A stretch of 64,000 nucleotides of DNA, from assembly GCF_001188955.3 (NCBI RefSeq), contig NZ_JPRF03000023.1:1-64000 (forward strand), in the 5' to 3' direction. Shown here one piece after another: positions 17,522 through 26,739 of this stretch; positions within the stretch are counted from its first letter, which is position 1, and each line of letters begins with the position of its first letter. A model generated the notes under the pieces. It saw only the letters and a program-made list of their open reading frames with translations. It did not search any database and was not told the DNA's origin. The DNA comes from Kitasatospora aureofaciens. GTDB taxonomy: Bacteria > Actinomycetota > Actinomycetes > Streptomycetales > Streptomycetaceae. The position numbers and the translations under genes are program-made.

Positions 17522-18073
17522 TCAGCCCGCCGTGACTCCCAGGTCGGCCAGCAGCTCCGAACCGTCCGCCCGTACGGCGAACACCCGTCCGCCGCGGCGC
17601 CAGGCGGTGACCGCACCCGGCATGCGAGCACACGTGCGCCGGTGGGGCGGTCACACCGGGCACCACGGCGGTGAAGGCCGCCCCGCACTCCGCCCCGGAC
17701 TCTGCCCCGACGGTGGTCCGCAGACCGGTCCCGGACCACTCGGTGAACGCCCAGTGCACACCGTCGGCGCTGAACCTCACCGCAGGGGCGGTGACCGCCT
17801 GCTCCGCGTTGCCGCGTTCGGTCCAGCGCGGCAGGCTCGTCCCGGGGGCGTCCCCGGGCCCGGCCGGCAGCAGCCGCCCGTCCGGGAGCACCACCCGGTC
17901 GCCCGCGGCGCCCGCCTCGCCCACCTTGGCCCCCTCGCCCGCCTCGCCCGCCCCGGGCACCCCGACGGCCGTACGAGCGCGCGCAGTTCCCAGCCCGGCT
18001 GGTCCCAGCGCCACAGTTCGGTCAGCGGGTGGCAGGCCGACCAGCTCCAGTAGTCAATTCCCTTCTGCCGCAC
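17522..18073 (-). pseudogene. Frameshifted hypothetical gene
   Basis: Three consecutive stretches in different minus-strand frames each look coding: an N-terminal part (YWSWSACHPLTELWRWDQPG, from a GTG at 18073), a middle part (APAVRFSADGVHWAFTEWSG) and a C-terminal part ending WRRGGRVFAVRADGSELLAD. Together they suggest one protein of about 180 residues broken by at least two frameshifts, near 17960-17985 and 17600-17650. Either a pseudogene or local sequencing errors. The first codons overlap the end of the MFS gene. Confidence 0.45.
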
Positions 18074-19493
18074 CGGTCGTAGTGGCTCTACCCATCCGAC
18101 CGAGCGAGCGGTCGGACAGGGTGAGGAGGAAGATCAGGGCCGCGCCGCCGAGCATGAACAGCGCGAGGTGGTGCAGCCCGCCGGTGGTGGCGCCGTGGGG
18201 AAAGAAGGCGGCGTTCGCGGCGGAGGCCGCCATCGCGCCGAGGTACATGAAGGTCCGCAACAGCCCGGCCGCGGAGGCGATGGCTGCCGGGTCGGCCTGG
18301 TGGTACAGCGCAGTCTGGTTGGCGAGCCCGATCAGCCCCTGCGGGACGCCCGCCAACACTCCGACCGCGACCAGCAGGGTCAGGGGGCTCGCCGACCCGG
18401 CCAGCAGCAGGGCGGCGCAGGCGGCCGTCTGGACCGCTGCGCCGATCACCAGCTTGCCGCGCACCGCCGGGTTGCGGCCGGTCAGGCTGGAGACCGCGAG
18501 GGCGCTGAGCGAGAGCGGAAGCAGCGCCAGCCCGGCGGTGGCGGCGCTCAGCCCGCGGCCCTCCTCCAGCCACTGGGTGTAGCCGTAGAGGAAGGCGTAG
18601 GTGGCGGTGTAGCCGAGCACCTGGCGCAGATAGGTGGCGAGCAGCGGACGGTTGCGGGCCAGCGCCCGCAGGTCGATGAACGGGCTGCGGGCCCTGGTCT
18701 CGCGCAGCGCGAAGCCGACGCCGGCCAGGACGGCGAGCACCGGCAGGTACCAGAGCGCGGAGCTCGGCTTCATCACGAACAGCATCGCCGCCAGCAGGAG
18801 GACGGCGAACAGCCCGATCCCGGCGTGGTCGAGCCGGTCCCCGCTCTTCCGGCGCGGCGGGGCTACCGGCAGACGGGCGGCACCGAGCACCAGGCAGGCC
18901 AGCGACAGCGGGACGTTGATTACGAAGATCGTCCGCCAGCCGCCGAGCCCGATCAGCAGCCCACCGAGCGTCGGCCCGACCACGGCGACGGTCTGGTTGG
19001 CGACGGCGAGCGCCGTCAGCACCCCGGTGGGGCTGCTCCGACCGGTGCGCTCCGCCTCACTGCGGGTCAGGTGCATCGCGGCGGGGTAGGCCGCGGAGGT
19101 GCCGATCCCCAGCAGCACCCGGGCGACCACCAGCAGGCCGAAGGAGGGCGCGAGCGCGCCGACCAGCCCGGAAAGACCGACCAGTGCCGTCCCGGCCAGG
19201 TAGAGCCGGCGCGGCCCGTAGCCGTCCACCAACCGTCCGATCACCGGCTGGCCGATGGCGGTGGCCAGGTAGAGCGCGGTCACCAGCCAGGCGGTCTCGG
19301 CGGGCGGTGCGCCGAAGGCGGTGCCCACGGGCACCAGGGCCACCGCGATCATCGAGGAGTTGATCGGGTTGAGCACCGAGCCCAGCACCATCGGGGCGAG
19401 CAGCCGACGGTTGAACCCGCCGTCGTCACCGGGCTTCCGGGACTCCTGAAGGCGGGCGCGGAGTCGCGCCAGGCGTATCGACGGGCCGGTCAT
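18054..19493 (-). CDS. MFS drug-efflux transporter (DHA2-like)
   Basis: A 479-residue transporter with roughly 12-14 membrane helices. Motif A (GQPVIGRLVDGYGPRRLYLAG, split by a short loop) and motif C (ANQTVAVVGPTLGGLL) are recognisable. The ATG overlaps the stop of the marR gene (ATGA), so the pair is co-translated, a common arrangement for a regulator and its efflux pump. Substrate unknown. Confidence 0.85.
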   Translation of the reverse strand: MTGPSIRLARLRARLQESRKPGDDGGFNRRLLAPMVLGSVLNPINSSMIAVALVPVGTAFGAPPAETAWLVTALYLATAIGQPVIGRLVDGYGPRRLYLAGTALVGLSGLVGALAPSFGLLVVARVLLGIGTSAAYPAAMHLTRSEAERTGRSSPTGVLTALAVANQTVAVVGPTLGGLLIGLGGWRTIFVINVPLSLACLVLGAARLPVAPPRRKSGDRLDHAGIGLFAVLLLAAMLFVMKPSSALWYLPVLAVLAGVGFALRETRARSPFIDLRALARNRPLLATYLRQVLGYTATYAFLYGYTQWLEEGRGLSAATAGLALLPLSLSALAVSSLTGRNPAVRGKLVIGAAVQTAACAALLLAGSASPLTLLVAVGVLAGVPQGLIGLANQTALYHQADPAAIASAAGLLRTFMYLGAMAASAANAAFFPHGATTGGLHHLALFMLGGAALIFLLTLSDRSLGRMGRATTTGAAEGN

Positions 19494-20008
19494 CGCCGGT
19501 TCAGCCGATCCAACAGGGACAACGCCGCGAGGACGGTGGCGCGTTCGACCTCGGTGAAGTCCTCCTGGAACGCCCGGGCCAGCCACTCCTCGCGCGCCCG
19601 ACGGCTGTCCGCGATCCACGACAGCCCGGTTTCGCTCAGGCCGACCAGCTGACGGCGCCCGTCCTCGGGATCAGGACGGCGAACGACCAGCCCGTGCCCC
19701 TCCAGCACGGCCAGCGTGGCCGCCATCGACTGCGGGCGGACCCGCTCCGCAGCGGCCAGCGCGCTGGCGGAGGCCGGCCCGTCCGTGATCAGGCGGCTGA
19801 GCACGGCGGTCTGGGAAGGGGTGAGACCGCTTGCGGCCTGCCCCTTCTCCCGGAGGGTCCGGCGCAACCGGCTGAAGACGGCACGGAGTTCCCGGGCGGC
19901 CAGCGCGCCGGAGTCGGCGCTCTCGGAGTCGCCGGCACCGGCGGGGTGAACGGCGGCGCGATCGGCCGGGGCTTCGGGGGGCGCTGGGGCGGTTCGCTTC
20001 TCGGTCAT
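19490..20008 (-). CDS. MarR-family regulator
   Basis: A 172-residue protein with an acidic, Ala-rich N-terminal extension of about 35 residues before the usual MarR fold. The winged HTH is at residues about 60-125 (SASALAAAERVRPQSMAATL, then RRPDPEDGRRQLVGLSETG as wing). It probably represses itself and the co-translated MFS pump; the AT-rich gap upstream (20009-20100) would hold its operator. Confidence 0.87.
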   Translation of the reverse strand: MTEKRTAPAPPEAPADRAAVHPAGAGDSESADSGALAARELRAVFSRLRRTLREKGQAASGLTPSQTAVLSRLITDGPASASALAAAERVRPQSMAATLAVLEGHGLVVRRPDPEDGRRQLVGLSETGLSWIADSRRAREEWLARAFQEDFTEVERATVLAALSLLDRLNRR

Positions 20009-20100
20009 GGTCCCACGGTAATTTCGTCAGTCCAAGCTGTCCAGTTTTGCTGTATATATTTCGACCATCGCCGCTCCCGCGCACCCCGATAATTGGCCTC
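20009..20100. promoter_or_regulatory. Divergent promoter region, marR / response regulator
   Basis: A 92-base gap with an unusually AT-rich core (tgctgtatatatttcgac near 20050) between divergent marR and response-regulator genes. It should hold both promoters and the MarR operator. Confidence 0.5.
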
Positions 20101-20766
20101 ATGATCGACAAGCAGCTCCGCGTCGTCCTCGCCGAGGACTCGGTGATCCTCCGGGAAGGGATGGTCGAACTCCTGATCGCCCGCGGTTGCGCGGTGGTCG
20201 CCACCGCCGGGACCGCCCCCGAGTTGCTCGCCGCCGTCGCCGCACACCGGCCCGACGTGGCCGTGGTGGACGTCCGGATGCCGCCCACCCACACCGACGA
20301 GGGCATCCGGGCCGCGATCGAGATCCGGGCCACCGCGCCCGGCGTCGGAATCCTCGTCTTCTCCCAGCACGTGGAGACCGCCTGGGCGGCCCGGCTGCTG
20401 GCCGGCGGCGCGGCCGGGATCGGCTACCTGCTCAAGGAACGGGTCGCCCGCACCTCCGAACTCGTGGACGCGCTGCACCGGGTGGCGACGGGCGGCACGG
20501 CGCTCGACCCGGAGATCGTCAACGGGTTGATGCACGGCGGACGGCGCAGCCGGGTGGACTCGCTCACCACACGCGAGCGCGAGGTACTGGAACTGATGGC
20601 CCAGGGCCACTCCAACCGCTCGATCGCCGGGCTGCTGGTGGTGTCGGAGCGGGCGGTGGAGAAGCACGTGGCCTCCGTGTTCACCAAGTTCGACCTGCCC
20701 GCGACGGAGGCCGACAACCGGCGGGTCAAGGCCGTCCTGGCCTACCTCGCGGAGACCGGAGCCTGA
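20101..20766 (+). CDS. NarL/LuxR-type response regulator
   Basis: A 221-residue response regulator. The receiver domain has the acidic pair in LAEDSVILREG, the phospho-acceptor Asp57 in VVDVRMPP, and the conserved Lys in LLKERV. The LuxR-type HTH is at residues about 150-210 (LTTREREVLELMAQGHSNR). ATG at 20101 preferred over an 18-codon extension. It converges with the histidine kinase gene 100 bases downstream on the other strand, so the pair is tail-to-tail rather than an operon. Confidence 0.9.
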   Translation: MIDKQLRVVLAEDSVILREGMVELLIARGCAVVATAGTAPELLAAVAAHRPDVAVVDVRMPPTHTDEGIRAAIEIRATAPGVGILVFSQHVETAWAARLLAGGAAGIGYLLKERVARTSELVDALHRVATGGTALDPEIVNGLMHGGRRSRVDSLTTREREVLELMAQGHSNRSIAGLLVVSERAVEKHVASVFTKFDLPATEADNRRVKAVLAYLAETGA

Positions 20767-20866
20767 GGGCCTGCGCCCGAGAACCGGAGCCTCGCGAAAT
20801 CCCGGCGCGCCGCCGCCCCGATCCACCAGTCCACCCACGCCACGACCACTCCTCCGGCAGGACGCG

Positions 20867-22255
20867 TCACAGCCTGCTCGGCAGCTCGGCGCTGACCACC
20901 GTCGGCCCGCCGGGCGGGCTGTCCACCCGCAGCACCCCGTCCACCGCCGCCAGCCTCTCGGCCAGCCCCGCCAGCCCGGTGCCCGCGCCGTGTCCGATCG
21001 CGGCGCCGCCGCGCCCGTCGTCGCGAACCGTCAACCGGACCCGCCCGCCGACCGCGCTCGCGTTCAACTCGGCCGTCCGCGCGCCGCTGTGCTTGGCGAG
21101 GTTGGTGAGCAGTTCGGCCGCGCAGAAGTAGACCGCCCGCTCGATCACCTCCTGCGGCCGCTCCCGCAGGTCCAGCCGGACCGTCACCGGCACCGGCGAG
21201 GTGGCGGTCAGCGTGGGCAGCGCCTCGGCCAACCCGGCGTCCAGCGCCACCGGGTGGATGCCCCGGGTCAGCCGGCGCAGCCCGGCGATGGTGGCGTCGG
21301 TCTGTCCGCGCGCCCGGTCGACCAGGGCGCGCAGCCGCCCGAGGTCGGGGCCGGACTCGTGCCCGGGGCCGCCCACCCGCCCGGGCCCGGAGGTGTGAGC
21401 ACGTCCGGGCGCGTGACCGCCGTCTGTCCCGGACCCGTCGGTCCCGGACCCGTCTGCTGCGGACCCGTCTGTCCCGGGGCCGTGTGTCCCGGGCCCGTCC
21501 GGCTCGCCGAGGATGTCGTCGGCCAGCGAGAGGGTGATGGCGAGCGCGACCAGCTGCGCCTGGGTACCGTCGTGCAGGTCGCGTTCGAGCCGCCGCAGCC
21601 GGTCCGTGCTCTCGGCGAGCAGCGTGGCGCGGGCGTTCTCCAGTTCGCGCACCCGCTGCTGCGAGCGCACCGGTCCGAGCAGCCCCCGGGCCAGCGCACG
21701 GTTGGCCCGGCTCAGGCCCCGCAGTGCGGCGGGTACGGCGGTGAGCACCGCGAGGCCGGCGGGTAGCCCGGCCACGTCCAGCCAGTCGACCGGGCGTGGG
21801 CCCGGCTCCAGCAGCCGCACCCAGAGCGGGAATCCGGCCAGCCACACCGCGCTCAGCGGCAACCCGACCGCGGCCAGGAAGCCGAGCAGCCCGAGCGGCA
21901 GCCGTGGCAGGAGGTAGAGGAGCGCCCGCCAGGCCACCGGGTCGGCCAGCACCACCCGCCCCCGGGCCAGCACCCCCGAGGGCCGCGGCAATGGCGGTGG
22001 CGCAGTGACCGGTTCGCCCAGCAGCCGGCCGACCAGCCGTCGGTGCAGCCCGCCGATCCCCCGCGCCCCGACCAGGGCGGCCGCGACGAACGGCAGCCCC
22101 AGGACGGTGAGCGAGAGCAGGGCCCCCGCGTAGAGCACGGCCACGGCGTAGACCGCGCCCAACACTCCGAGCGGCAACCCGAGTACGGCGAACGCCAGCT
22201 CACCGCCACGCACCGACAGTCCCCGCCGCCACCAAGTCACCACACGCCTCACCAT
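20867..22255 (-). CDS. NarL-type sensor histidine kinase
   Basis: A 462-residue kinase with four to five membrane helices in the first 180 residues, then the dimerisation box LERDLHDGTQAQLVALAI near residue 230 (phospho-His) and an ATPase domain with N-box ELLTNLAKHSGA and G-box DDGRGG. Between the two lies a low-complexity Gly/Thr/Asp linker (about residues 255-285) that the family does not usually have. Partner is presumably the convergent response regulator. The FtsX/ATPase transporter genes just upstream on the same strand are likely targets, as in BceRS-like modules. Confidence 0.88.
   Translation of the reverse strand: MVRRVVTWWRRGLSVRGGELAFAVLGLPLGVLGAVYAVAVLYAGALLSLTVLGLPFVAAALVGARGIGGLHRRLVGRLLGEPVTAPPPLPRPSGVLARGRVVLADPVAWRALLYLLPRLPLGLLGFLAAVGLPLSAVWLAGFPLWVRLLEPGPRPVDWLDVAGLPAGLAVLTAVPAALRGLSRANRALARGLLGPVRSQQRVRELENARATLLAESTDRLRRLERDLHDGTQAQLVALAITLSLADDILGEPDGPGTHGPGTDGSAADGSGTDGSGTDGGHAPGRAHTSGPGRVGGPGHESGPDLGRLRALVDRARGQTDATIAGLRRLTRGIHPVALDAGLAEALPTLTATSPVPVTVRLDLRERPQEVIERAVYFCAAELLTNLAKHSGARTAELNASAVGGRVRLTVRDDGRGGAAIGHGAGTGLAGLAERLAAVDGVLRVDSPPGGPTVVSAELPSRL
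21405..21510. repeat. Degenerate about 15-base repeat inside the kinase gene
   Basis: Six or seven imperfect copies of a unit like cccggacccgtctgt encode the GTDGSGTDG linker of the histidine kinase. The unit is a multiple of three, so expansion keeps the frame. Confidence 0.6.
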
Positions 22256-22386
22256 TCACCGATCAACCGGCCCCCAGCATCCCCCAGGCGCCACTGGAAC
22301 CACCGCACGCCCGGACCATCCGTCACCTCACCACTCTCCCTTCGTTCCGTGCGCCGACACCTGCCTCACCTCGCATGCCCGCCTCC

Positions 22387-23778
22387 TCACCCCCTCTCGC
22401 CTCCCACCTCCTCCACCGCACGCCCACCGATCGCCCAGAGCCCCGTGCCCACGATCCCCGGCACCGTCAGCACCGCCGCCCCCGCCACCACCCAGCCGCA
22501 GGCCGCGCCCGGCACCACCGGGAGCACCGAGCCGCTGACCGCCCGGCTGAACGCCCCGGTTGCCGCACCCGCCACGGCCGCCCCCAGCAGCACACCCACC
22601 ACCGTGGTCAGCACGGCCTCGACGGAGAGCATCCGCAGCAGCTGCCGTCGCGTCGCCCCGACCAGCCGGAGCAGCGCGAACTCCCGGCGCCGGTCGGCGG
22701 TCAGCGCGATCAGGGTGTTCACCGTGGAGACCGCCGCGAAGCAGACCAGCAGGCCGAGTTCCGCCTGTCGCAGCCAGACGTCGCTTTCCTTGGTGACGCT
22801 GGTGGTGGCCCCCGTCGCCCGGGCCGCCTGTTCCGCGGTGCTGGTCATGATCAGCATGGTCGCCGCGAGCCCGACCAGCAGGGCCACGGGGACCACCGCC
22901 GAGGAGAGCCGCGCCGCGTACCCGCGCAGGTTGGCGTCGGCCAGCCAACCGGCCCGCGGCAGCAGCAGCCGGGCCGGGGCACCGAGCACCGTCGCCAGCA
23001 GCCGGGCCGCGACCGGCCCGAGCAGTGCCACCGCGACCAGCAGCACCAGCGAACCGAGCATGGCCGCCTGCCCCGCCTTGTCCAGCTCTGCGGCCGACCG
23101 GTCGGCGGCCAGCCGCAGCAGGAGGACGCCGCCAGCCAGCACCACCGCGCCGGCCAGCAGCCGCGCCACGCCCGTCCAGCGCTGCCCGACCGCGCTGTCG
23201 GTGAGCGCGGCGGCCGGGGTGGGCCGGGTGATCCGCCGGGCCGTGAGCGCGGTGGCCGCGAGGCCGACCAGCAGCGCCACCGCGAGCGCGATGAGCATCG
23301 GCACCGGCGACCCGGGTATCCGCAGGCCGGGCGCGGCCATCCCGCGCCGCTGCAGGGCCGCGAGGAAGGCCCGGGCGGCCAGGAGACCGCCCGCACAGCC
23401 GGGCACGGCCGCCAGCAGCACGGTCACCGCGACCTGGGCGCGCACCAGGCGCCGGATCTGCCGGGGCGTGGCCGCGACCGTCCGCAGCATCGCCAGGTCG
23501 CGGTGCTGCTGACGGAGGGTGAATCCGAGGGCGTTGACCACCACGAACAGAGCGACCAGTACGGCGATCTCGCCGAATGCCCCCGCGATCACCACCAGTC
23601 CGGGCCCCTCCACGGGCTCCCGCGCCACGGCCCGCGGAGCAGTGACCTGCGCGGCGACCAGCGAGCCGAACAGCGTCACCGCCCCCGTCGCCAGGAACAG
23701 CGCCACCGCCAGCCCGGCGAACGCCGCCGGTCGGCGCCGGATCTGACCGACCGCCAGCGTCGGCACGGCACCGCTCAT
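22387..23778 (-). CDS. ABC transporter permease (FtsX/MacB family)
   Basis: A 463-residue permease. It has an N-terminal helix after QIRRRPAAFAGLAVALFL, FtsX-type helices around residues 70-190 and again 290-450, and the typical phrases LAMLRTVAATPRQIRRLV and FALLRLVGATRRQLLRML before each bundle. The start is five bases after the ATPase gene ends. Members export peptides or lipids or resist antimicrobial peptides. It has two half-repeats but no large extracytoplasmic domain. Confidence 0.87.
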   Translation of the reverse strand: MSGAVPTLAVGQIRRRPAAFAGLAVALFLATGAVTLFGSLVAAQVTAPRAVAREPVEGPGLVVIAGAFGEIAVLVALFVVVNALGFTLRQQHRDLAMLRTVAATPRQIRRLVRAQVAVTVLLAAVPGCAGGLLAARAFLAALQRRGMAAPGLRIPGSPVPMLIALAVALLVGLAATALTARRITRPTPAAALTDSAVGQRWTGVARLLAGAVVLAGGVLLLRLAADRSAAELDKAGQAAMLGSLVLLVAVALLGPVAARLLATVLGAPARLLLPRAGWLADANLRGYAARLSSAVVPVALLVGLAATMLIMTSTAEQAARATGATTSVTKESDVWLRQAELGLLVCFAAVSTVNTLIALTADRRREFALLRLVGATRRQLLRMLSVEAVLTTVVGVLLGAAVAGAATGAFSRAVSGSVLPVVPGAACGWVVAGAAVLTVPGIVGTGLWAIGGRAVEEVGGERG

Positions 23779-23783
23779 CACCC

Positions 23784-24557
23784 TCACCCTCCCAGCCTGC
23801 TCAGCCGCTCGCCCACCTGCGCGGCCGTCGGCCGGACCAGTTCGTCGACCAGGACGCCGTCGGCCAGCAGCAGCACCCGGTCCGCGTACCCGGCGGCCAC
23901 CGGATCGTGGGTGACCATCACGCACGTCTGCCCGTCCTCGTCGACCCCCGCGCGCAGCAGGTCGAGGATGTCGTGCCCCGTCGCCCGGTCCAGCGCGCCG
24001 GTGGGCTCGTCGGCGAACAACACCTCGGGCCGGGCGACCAGCGCACGGGCGATCGCCACCCTCTGCTGCTGGCCACCGGACAGCTGGCCCGGCCGGTGGC
24101 GCTCCCGACCGGCCAGTCCGACCCGGGCGAGCGCCTCCCGCACCCGGGCCCGCTCCGGCGGGTGCCCGGCCAGCCGCCCGGGCAGCTCGACGTTCTGCGC
24201 GACCGTCATGGCGGGCATCAGGTTGAAGGCCTGGAAGACGAACCCCACCCTGGTGCGCCGCAGGTCGGCCAGCCGCCGCTCGGGCAGGCCGGACACCTCC
24301 GTGTCGCCCCAGCGGACGGTGCCCCGGCTGGGGCGGTCCATCCCGGCCAGGCAGTGCAGCAGGGTGGTCTTGCCCGAGCCGGAGGGCCCCATCACCGCCG
24401 TGAAGGTGCCCGGCGCGAAGGCCACGGACACCCCGCGCAAGGCCCGGACGGCGGCCGCGCCCCGCCCGTACTCGCGGTGCAGCCCCTCACCGGTGAGCGC
24501 CGCACCCGTCGCCCCGCCGTGCGCCGCCCCGGCGGCGGCTGTCGTCATCCCGTTCAT
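23784..24557 (-). CDS. ABC transporter ATPase (LolD/MacB type)
   Basis: A 257-residue ATPase: Walker A GPSGSGKTT, Q-loop FVFQAFNLMPAMTVAQNVEL, signature LSGGQQQRVAIARAL, Walker B VLFADEPTG and switch His in MVTHDP. The start ATG at 24557 or 24548 lies well inside a longer open frame whose first 79 codons look non-coding. Forms an exporter with the downstream permease. Confidence 0.9.
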   Translation of the reverse strand: MNGMTTAAAGAAHGGATGAALTGEGLHREYGRGAAAVRALRGVSVAFAPGTFTAVMGPSGSGKTTLLHCLAGMDRPSRGTVRWGDTEVSGLPERRLADLRRTRVGFVFQAFNLMPAMTVAQNVELPGRLAGHPPERARVREALARVGLAGRERHRPGQLSGGQQQRVAIARALVARPEVLFADEPTGALDRATGHDILDLLRAGVDEDGQTCVMVTHDPVAAGYADRVLLLADGVLVDELVRPTAAQVGERLSRLGG

Positions 24558-24649
24558 GCCCCCAATCCTGGGCACTCGGGGCCGTCGGATCGATTGTGCT
24601 GGCACCCCGATCCGAGGTTCGGAAAACCGAACCCCGCAGGTGGTGCTAC

Positions 24650-25111
24650 ATCCCCTCACGCCGGTGCCGCGCCGGAAGCCGCCAGAGGGCGTCCGCCCGC
24701 CGGCCGTACCAGTACTCGGACCACGCCAGCGGTCCGACCCGCGCGACCTGTCCCCCGCGGTCCGAGGATCGTCCCGCTCAGCGACCCCGTACACGTCCGC
24801 CGGTGCCGCGCCCGACGACCCTCCTCGCTCAACGACGCAGCCAGGGCATCGGCCGTCTCAGCCGTCCAGTCGTTCGGCTCCGCCGGAGCGGCCCCGCCAA
24901 CCGCGCCCCATGCACGACGACACAGGTCGGCGACCGCCCGGCCGGCCGGCAGGCGCGGCGCCTGCGTCGCGCTGCTCCCCCGGGCCACGGGCAGTTCGTC
25001 CTCCTCCCAGGAGGCGACGAAGCGGCGGTAAGCCCGGCCCGGGTGCCGCCGGTAACCGTCAGCGCCTCCCAGCTCTCCCGACCGGCCCGCTTTCCTGGAA
25101 CGTCGAGGCAC
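24650..25111 (-). pseudogene. Probable broken hypothetical gene
   Basis: A minus-strand frame reads YRRFVASWEEDELPVARG and DWTAETADALAASLSEEG with protein-like composition, then degenerates; a second frame downstream gives WSEYWYGRRADALWRLPARH. This suggests one small gene split by a frameshift near 24770-24830. Codon bias is weaker than in neighbouring genes. Function unknown. Confidence 0.3.
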
Positions 25112-25318
25112 GCCGCCCGCCCGACGTGTCGGTCACCGACGTGCCGGACTGCCCGTGCCCCGTGCTTCGACTGGGGTGAGGACGCGGCTGGCGCCTCGGC
25201 CCTCCACGTCCCCGGCCCGCACCGCCGGCGGCCGGACCGACCCGCCCCAACGGGGCCCGCCGGTTCCCCGCGAAAAATCGGGCTCCCGTACGAGCGCCGG
25301 AGGAGGAATCATGATCAG
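25112..25318. other. Gap upstream of the YwqG-like gene
   Basis: No convincing gene. Near its end it carries a strong AGGAGG (25301-25306), then a four-codon ORF (ATG at 25311, stop at 25320-25322) that overlaps the GTG start of the next gene. Confidence 0.5.
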
Positions 25319-26635
25319 GTGACCATCGACCTGCTCCCCGGCCACGGCGTCCGCCTGCCCGCCCCGCTGCCCGAGCTGCGCTTCGGCCTCTCGGAGGCGG
25401 CGGTGCGCGCGCTGCTGGACCCGTACGGCGCGCTGCTGCCGGGCGGGGTGCACCCGGCCTTCGTCTGCGGCTCCCGCTGGGCCCTGACCTTCCAGCTCCC
25501 CGGGGTGACCGTCACGCTCTCCTCCGGCGGCGGCAGGGACAGGGAGAACGACGGCGACAGCGACGTCCTCGAGAACATCGGGGTGAGCCGGAACCCGAAC
25601 GACGACCGCCCCGCCTGCCCGGTCGGCTACCTCGGGATCGACGTGTTCGGCTGGCCGGCCCACGAGTTGGCCGAGGCACTGCGCGCCGAGGGCCTGCCGG
25701 TGCCCGATCCTGACCACGGCACGATGCGCCACACCCACCTCTACCTCCACCGGAGCAGCGGGCGCCCCGCCCAGCCGGCTGCGCCCGGCCGGAAGCCGCG
25801 TCACGAGGCCCCCTACTACTTCGACCACGTCTCCCTCCACCGCACCGCAGCGGAGGCCGCCATCGCCCCGCAGCCCACCGGCACCGCCACCGGTCCGCAC
25901 GACGCCGCGTTCCTGCCCCGGCGGGAACTCTCCGCGCGCCCGGCCGAGCAACCGATCACCGAAGCGGTCCCCAAGCTCGGCGGCGAGCCCTGCTGGCTGG
26001 CCGAGCCCGCCTGGCCGCTCTCGCCCGACACCGGTGAACCCCTGGTGTTCATCGGGCAGTTCCCCGTACCGGGTGAGGACGAGCGGCTGGCGTACCTCTT
26101 CCTCGCGGAGGAGAACGGCGTGATGGGCGGCCTGGATCCGGAATCCGGCGACGGTGTCCTGCTGGTCCAACCCGGCGGCCGTGTCCCGCCGTTCGCCGTC
26201 ATCGGTCCGCCCGGCACCCACGGCCGCACCCTCTGGCGCCGCGACGGCCGCCACTCAGCCGGCGGCAGCAAAACCGACGGCAACCATGCCGATGACGCCC
26301 CGACGACCCCGGTCGAGTTCCACCTCGACCTGCTGCCGCTCTCCCCCGGGGCCGACCGGGCGATGGACCAACGGGCCGCCTTCCAGCGGTACCTGCGCGG
26401 CGAGGGCCCCGAAGTGCCGTTCCCGGACGGCGCGCACGTGTACGACCACCTCGGGGGTGTCCCGTCCTTCCCCACCGGACGGGCCGGCGTCCCCGCGCCC
26501 TGGCGCTACCTCTTCTCCCTCTCCGACGCCCCCGACGACGGCGATCCGTACTTCCTGAACTTCGGCTACGGCGTCGGCTTCGGTTTCCTCAGCCCGGACG
26601 GCCTGGAGGGCCGCTTCTCCTGGGAAAACCCCTGA
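25319..26635 (+). CDS. YwqG/DUF1963-like protein
   Basis: A 438-residue soluble protein. The C-terminal half looks like the YwqG (DUF1963) fold: LGGEPCWLAEPAWPLS near residue 220, then PLVFIGQFPVPG, and a late acidic aromatic stretch (PYFLNFGYGVGFGFLS). The N-terminal half (about 1-140, ELRFGLSEAAVRALLDPYG) is a separate region I do not recognise. The GTG start is 12 bases from AGGAGG and overlaps the stop of a four-codon ORF, so it may be reached by reinitiation. Function of the family is unknown. Confidence 0.65.
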   Translation: MTIDLLPGHGVRLPAPLPELRFGLSEAAVRALLDPYGALLPGGVHPAFVCGSRWALTFQLPGVTVTLSSGGGRDRENDGDSDVLENIGVSRNPNDDRPACPVGYLGIDVFGWPAHELAEALRAEGLPVPDPDHGTMRHTHLYLHRSSGRPAQPAAPGRKPRHEAPYYFDHVSLHRTAAEAAIAPQPTGTATGPHDAAFLPRRELSARPAEQPITEAVPKLGGEPCWLAEPAWPLSPDTGEPLVFIGQFPVPGEDERLAYLFLAEENGVMGGLDPESGDGVLLVQPGGRVPPFAVIGPPGTHGRTLWRRDGRHSAGGSKTDGNHADDAPTTPVEFHLDLLPLSPGADRAMDQRAAFQRYLRGEGPEVPFPDGAHVYDHLGGVPSFPTGRAGVPAPWRYLFSLSDAPDDGDPYFLNFGYGVGFGFLSPDGLEGRFSWENP

Positions 26636-26671
26636 CCCGGCGCATCCCGGTACCACGCCTCGCCTGCACGG

Positions 26672-26729
26672 GACCACCCGACCACTGACCACCCGACCAC
26701 CCGCACATCCGCACATCCGCACACCCACC
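26672..26729 (+). repeat. Short tandem repeats upstream of ketopantoate reductase-like gene
   Basis: Copies of gaccacccgaccac followed by copies of gcacatcc fill the leader immediately upstream of the ribosome site. G-poor on this strand, so little stable RNA structure is expected. Confidence 0.55.
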
Positions 26730-26739
26730 AGGAGTGACC

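Noticed and set aside
24596..25318. A 5' extension of the YwqG-like gene
   Set aside because: The extension is Arg/Pro/Ser-rich and precedes a perfect ribosome site, so the gene starts at 25319.
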